NCBI RefSeq assembly: GCF_030818955.1
Contig: NZ_JAUTBF010000001.1
Location: 1,984,001-2,048,000, forward strand
DNA length: 64,000 bases
Direction: 5' to 3'
Origin: Microbacterium trichothecenolyticum
GTDB taxonomy: Bacteria > Actinomycetota > Actinomycetes > Actinomycetales > Microbacteriaceae
A program made the position numbers and the translations under genes. Below, in pieces: positions 61,501 through 64,000 of this stretch (position 1 is the first letter of the stretch; every line of letters begins with the position of its first letter). The notes under the pieces were generated by a model, which saw nothing but the letters and a program-made list of their open reading frames with translations, did no database searches and was not told the DNA's origin.

Positions 61501-61787
61501 GAGATGATGCGGTCGAACAGCACCAGGGCGGCCGCGCACGCGTGCTCGCACTCGGGGCCGCGCCCGCAGGAGCACCAGCCCGACAGGCGGGACAGGTCGG
61601 CGGGCACCCGCAGCTCGAGGTGCTCGTACCCCGCCGCCCCGAACGATTGCGCCGACACCACCAGCACCCCGCCGATGGACTTCACCTCGCCGACCTCGAC
61701 CGAACCGTAGACGAGGAGCCGGTCGGCCCGTGCCATCGCCGCGGGCGAGAACATCTCGCCGGCGATGCTGAGCGCCTCGGGATCCAT
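58599..61787 (-). CDS. SWIM zinc finger - SNF2/DEAD helicase
   Basis: This 1062-residue Swi2/Snf2 ATPase probably remodels or translocates on DNA or protein-DNA complexes. The N-terminus has a SWIM zinc finger with C-S-C-G...C-E-H near residues 72-82. The helicase core starts near 600: GGILADDMGLGKTVQTI (Walker A), DEAQQIKNPAS (Walker B), SLVAPGLLGTRESF, LVLSQFTRFL and VFFVSLKAGGVGLNLVEADYV, ending with AIDRAHRIGQTRPV. ATG 61787 is favoured over ATG 61793 because GAGGGG lies 6 bases before it but touches the other. Neighbours give no clear role. Confidence 0.9.
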   Translation of the reverse strand: MDPEALSIAGEMFSPAAMARADRLLVYGSVEVGEVKSIGGVLVVSAQSFGAAGYEHLELRVPADLSRLSGWCSCGRGPECEHACAAALVLFDRIISSGRPPRPQWQRSLDELLAIAPALDDEPPVDLCLFLAIRRGGGHGRSTALTLTARPGMRGTRGTWIKGRAGWPAVAAIPADPRARAALDSLGRIGRSGPGAYLSDEWMPLAAVPSHALWLQLDTLVAAGVPLVSAAGAHHPVRILDEPLPAAVAVDRRGEALHVRGVVEGVAPDVAALSSWVVGDPAVAVAYVADRDGDDECITLARLAVPVTGAVRGLLARTSALTIDGGGSDTFLREYVPRLQLEAPVVSPRGSVALPAAPVCVLELLVEHRDATTTVATRWDRSSTRGRRDGEHERAIVAEAARVCAEAGVDLPPPLAAGATPPRALTPAEAAIFTAETLPRLRALEHIRVQVTGDAPAYRASPERAVVEVSTGDDDGSDWFDLHTRVRVGEVEVDFADLYTALTRGDRVLFLGDGTYVRLDDPEFDRLRRVIDEARALADRPINELRLNRYNVGLWDDLAELGVLAANEAEWWLRVRGLTDEAAVTPVVPPAGLRATLRDYQRKGLDWLHFLRAQRLGGILADDMGLGKTVQTIAMIQAAREEDAGMAPFLIVAPTSVVGNWARECAAFAPGLDVRVISATRARRATSIAEATAGAHVVVTSYALFRLEQEHYAHTEWSGLVLDEAQQIKNPASRGYRAARALSVPFTLVITGTPMENNLLELWALVSLVAPGLLGTRESFTELYRTPIEKRADASRLDLLRRRIRPFLLRRTKDLVAAELPPKQETVVEVALHPAHRALYERRFHRERQRLLGLLDDAEGNSFAIFRSLTMLRQLALDPALVDEAEAPSAKLDALEELLVEAAAEGHRVLVLSQFTRFLRAARQRCTDAGLASGYLDGTTTNRQIEIDRFRTGDDPVFFVSLKAGGVGLNLVEADYVVLLDPWWNPAVEDQAIDRAHRIGQTRPVVVYRLVAVDTVEQKVVALREAKAELFSRVLDGGADESGAAFAGGPRLTADDIRSLLD

Positions 61788-61891
61788 CTGCATCCCCTCA
61801 TTCTCGCCGGGGCGTGGGACACGCCTGCCCGCGAGAGAGCGAACCGTGGAGAAACAGTAGATTCGGCTCGGTGGGGAGGAACAAGAAAAGT

Positions 61892-61897
61892 TACGCT
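61892..61897 (+). promoter_or_regulatory. -10 box TACGCT of a probable leaderless promoter
   Basis: TACGCT is followed by GGAACC and GTG 61904. Confidence 0.5.
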
Positions 61898-61903
61898 GGA
61901 ACC

Positions 61904-63070
61904 GTGACTTCCCTTCACGACACCTCGGTCCGCGGCTTCGCCTCCGACAATTACTCCGGTATCCACCCCGACGTCCTCGCCGCGATCTCTGCGGCGAACG
62001 AGGGGCACCAGGTCGCCTATGGCGAAGACGTCTACACCGCCCGCCTGCAGGAGCAGTTCGTCGAACTGCTCGGTGAGGGCGTCGAGGCGTACCCCGTGTT
62101 CAACGGCACCGGCGCGAACGTCGTCGGGCTGCAGTCGATGCTCCCCCGTTGGGGCGCCGTGATCTCGGCATCGACGGCGCACATCAACGTCGACGAGGGA
62201 GGCGCGCCCGAGCGCGTCGGCGGCATCAAATTGCTCACCGTGCCCACCGACGACGGCAAGCTCACCCCCGAGCTCGTCGACCGCGAGGCGTGGGGATGGG
62301 GTGACGAGCACCGCGCCCAGCCGCTGGTCGTGTCGATCACCCAGTCGACCGAGCTCGGCACGCTGTACTCGGTGGACGAGATCCGTGCCCTCGCCGATCA
62401 CGCCCACGGGCACGGCATGCGTCTGCACATGGACGGCGCGCGTATCTCGAACGCGGCGGCCGCGCTCGATGTGCCGCTGCGCGCTTTCACGCGCGATGCG
62501 GGCGTCGACGTGCTGAGCTTCGGCGGCACGAAGAACGGCGCCATGATCGGCGAAGCCATCGTCGTGCTCGACCCCTCGGCATCCACGGGTCTCACCTACC
62601 TGCGCAAGCTCGACATGCAGCTCTCGAGCAAGATGCGCTTCGTTTCGGCGCAGCTCGTCGCCCTGCTCGAGAACGAGCTCTGGTTGCGCAACGCGCGCCA
62701 CTCGAACGCGATGGCGCAGCGTCTGCGCGCCGGTGTCGAGGCGGGGCTCGCCGACGGATCCATCCAGGGCGTCGAGTTCACCCAGCCGACCCAGGCCAAC
62801 GGCGTCTTCGCGACGCTGCCCGCCGGCGTCGCCGACCGCTTGCGCCAGAGCTTCCGCTTCTACGACTGGGGCCCCGCAGACGGAGGCTCGGATCAGCGCG
62901 AGAGCGATGATCCGAATGGCGGTGGGGACGACGAGCTGCGCCGCGAAGTGCGATGGATGTGTTCGTTCGACACCACGCGAAGACGACATCGACGCCTTCG
63001 TCGCGGCGATCGCCCGCGAGACGACGGCCTGACACCTCCCCGGGGGGCCGCGGCAGCCGATTCGGGATAG
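61904..63070 (+). CDS. Low-specificity L-threonine aldolase family protein, insertion and frameshift near the C-terminus
   Basis: This PLP-dependent aldolase would split threonine or allo-threonine into glycine and acetaldehyde. Motifs are FASDNYSGIHPDV, NGTGANVVGL, HMDGARISNAAAAL and the PLP lysine in SFGGTKNGAMIGE. At about residue 322, YDW is followed by 20 unusual residues (GPADGG...GGGD) before the expected DELRREVRW. After CSFDTT the frame breaks: the extra C at 62978 pushes the typical ending EDDIDAFVAAIARETTA, stop at 63032, into another frame, so the reading shown runs to 63070. The GTG at 61904 fits a leaderless start. Confidence 0.8.
   Translation: MTSLHDTSVRGFASDNYSGIHPDVLAAISAANEGHQVAYGEDVYTARLQEQFVELLGEGVEAYPVFNGTGANVVGLQSMLPRWGAVISASTAHINVDEGGAPERVGGIKLLTVPTDDGKLTPELVDREAWGWGDEHRAQPLVVSITQSTELGTLYSVDEIRALADHAHGHGMRLHMDGARISNAAAALDVPLRAFTRDAGVDVLSFGGTKNGAMIGEAIVVLDPSASTGLTYLRKLDMQLSSKMRFVSAQLVALLENELWLRNARHSNAMAQRLRAGVEAGLADGSIQGVEFTQPTQANGVFATLPAGVADRLRQSFRFYDWGPADGGSDQRESDDPNGGGDDELRREVRWMCSFDTTRRRHRRLRRGDRPRDDGLTPPRGAAAADSG
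62870..62929 (+). repeat. 60-base palindromic insertion inside the aldolase gene
   Basis: The segment adds 20 residues in frame. Its middle (62889-62914) is CGGATCA-G-CGC-GAGA-GCG-A-TGATCCG: two stem blocks of 7 and 3 bp with one mismatch and a GAGA tetraloop. I saw no second copy in the window. Confidence 0.45.
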
Positions 63071-63077
63071 CGCCGTT

Positions 63078-64000
63078 TCAGGATCCGGCGAGCCAGTCGC
63101 GGTACGCGTCGAACGTGCTCTCGCGCCCGAGGAAGGCCTCGACCAGATCACGCGCGTCGCGTGTTCCCCCGGGCTCGAGGATCTCGCGCCGGTAGCGCAG
63201 CGCGATCTCGGGGTCGAACAGGTCGTCGCCGAAGGCCGAGAGCAGGTCGCGGGCGATCACGAGACTCCACTGGTACGTGTAGTAGCAGGCTCCGTACCCC
63301 GTGAGGTGGCCGAAGCCGGCGTACGAGTGGGAGCCGCCGAGCGGTGCGATCGGGCTCGCGGCGCGGTAGTACCCCTCTACCGCGGGGCGCAGGTCGGTCG
63401 GGCGATCGACGTGCAGGCGGTACGAGGTCGTCGCGTGTCCGAGCTGACGGGTGACCTCGAGCGCGCGACCGAAGGCGTCGGCGGTGCGCATGCGCGCGAC
63501 GAGGTCGGCCGGGATGGGCTCGCCCGCGTCGTCGACGGCGAAGGATGCCAGCACCTCGGCGTCCCACGCCCATTCCTCCAGCAGCTGGCTCGGGGCCTCG
63601 ACGAAGTCCCACTCGGTCGCGATGCCGGTGAAAGCGGCCCACCGCTGCCGCCCGCCGAGGATGTCGTGCACGAGGTGGCCGAACTCGTGGAAGAAGGTGA
63701 CGACCTCGTCGTGCTCGAGGAGTCCACGAGAGAAGTTGCACAAGAGGACTCCCTCGGGCAGGGAGTGCCCGGCGATGCCGGGGACCAGCCCGAAGCAGGC
63801 GGCGTGGTTGTACTTGCCGTCGCGCGGGTGCAGATCGAGGTGGATGCGGCCGAGGCGCTCGCCGGCACGCACCACGTCGTACGTGCGCACGTCGTCGTGC
63901 CAGGAGGGCGTGTCGACGGGGACGTACGCGACCTCGAGTAGACGCGCGGTCGTGGCGAGCACGCCCTCGAGCACGCGATCGAAGCGGAAGTACGAGCGAA
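63078..64000 (-). CDS. M3 family oligopeptidase, C-terminal part (runs off the window)
   Basis: The 3' end of a zinc oligopeptidase gene is present; the frame is open to base 64000 and continues beyond, with YFRFDRVLEGVLATTARL near the edge. The active site is FFHEFGHLVHDILGG with HEFGH and the downstream EAPSQLLEEWAWDAEVLASFA segment supplying the third zinc ligand. The C-terminal TYQWSLVIARDLLSAFGDD is typical of M3 (thimet or oligopeptidase A) enzymes. About 307 residues are visible, so roughly half the usual protein is missing to the right. Confidence 0.92.
   Translation of the reverse strand, partial: RSYFRFDRVLEGVLATTARLLEVAYVPVDTPSWHDDVRTYDVVRAGERLGRIHLDLHPRDGKYNHAACFGLVPGIAGHSLPEGVLLCNFSRGLLEHDEVVTFFHEFGHLVHDILGGRQRWAAFTGIATEWDFVEAPSQLLEEWAWDAEVLASFAVDDAGEPIPADLVARMRTADAFGRALEVTRQLGHATTSYRLHVDRPTDLRPAVEGYYRAASPIAPLGGSHSYAGFGHLTGYGACYYTYQWSLVIARDLLSAFGDDLFDPEIALRYRREILEPGGTRDARDLVEAFLGRESTFDAYRDWLAGS

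Overview
The window is a high-GC actinobacterial chromosome segment. Many starts are GTG, genes often overlap by 4 nt (GTGA/ATGA), several genes have a TAnnnT -10 box directly before the start codon, and no T-tract follows the hairpin terminators. Gene content (DUF6458 and DUF6421 proteins, a fused ABC dipeptide ATPase, a giant Ig-repeat protein beside MoxR/DUF58/TgpA) points to the family Microbacteriaceae, most likely Microbacterium. I saw no rRNA, tRNA, IS element, prophage or CRISPR.

Layout. 1-6 kb: edge of an exopolysaccharide cluster, with a truncated DUF4012 protein (minus) and, on plus, a DUF1972 glycosyltransferase, hexapeptide acyltransferase, GT4 glycosyltransferase, O-antigen polymerase/ligase (frameshifted) and flippase. 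6-11.5 kb (minus): a membrane protein and the str operon rpsL-rpsG-fusA, then tuf. 11.8-26.3 kb (minus): a compact, largely overlapping operon of Ser/Thr kinase, 1990-residue Ig-repeat surface protein, MoxR ATPase, DUF58 protein, TgpA-like pseudo-transglutaminase, DUF5684-FHA protein, and a membrane-anchored protein rich in acidic-threonine sites. 26.4-30.2 kb: small membrane and secreted proteins, including two convergent paralogues. 30.3-37.7 kb (minus): rpoC and rpoB with tandem terminators and a good promoter. 38-40.4 kb (minus): 5-oxoprolinase PxpA and fused PxpBC. 40.5-48.3 kb: a peptide-type ABC system split between a plus-strand fused ATPase and a minus-strand binding protein with two permeases; between them lie an ArsR-ArsC fusion, a DUF6458 protein and a soluble Ser/Thr kinase. 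48.5-52.3 kb: small housekeeping or accessory genes. 52.4-54.3 kb: a NarL-type two-component system. 54.4-57.1 kb: Lrp regulator divergent from a DUF6421-SDR pair. 57.1-64 kb: MFS exporter, SWIM-SNF2 helicase, threonine aldolase, and the 3' part of an M3 oligopeptidase.

The most promising candidate for an under-described system is the 14.5 kb kinase-to-FHA operon lying between rpoBC and the str operon. It encodes a writer (kinase), a reader (FHA), a likely multi-site phospho-acceptor, a MoxR/DUF58 assembly pair, a transglutaminase-fold protein without its catalytic Cys and His, and a very large surface protein. A second genome-scale signal is the heptamer GGATGCC/GGCATCC: about 74 copies by eye, roughly five times a composition-based expectation, with inverted pairs forming terminator stems. 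Three genes carry apparent single-base insertions, which may be sequencing errors.
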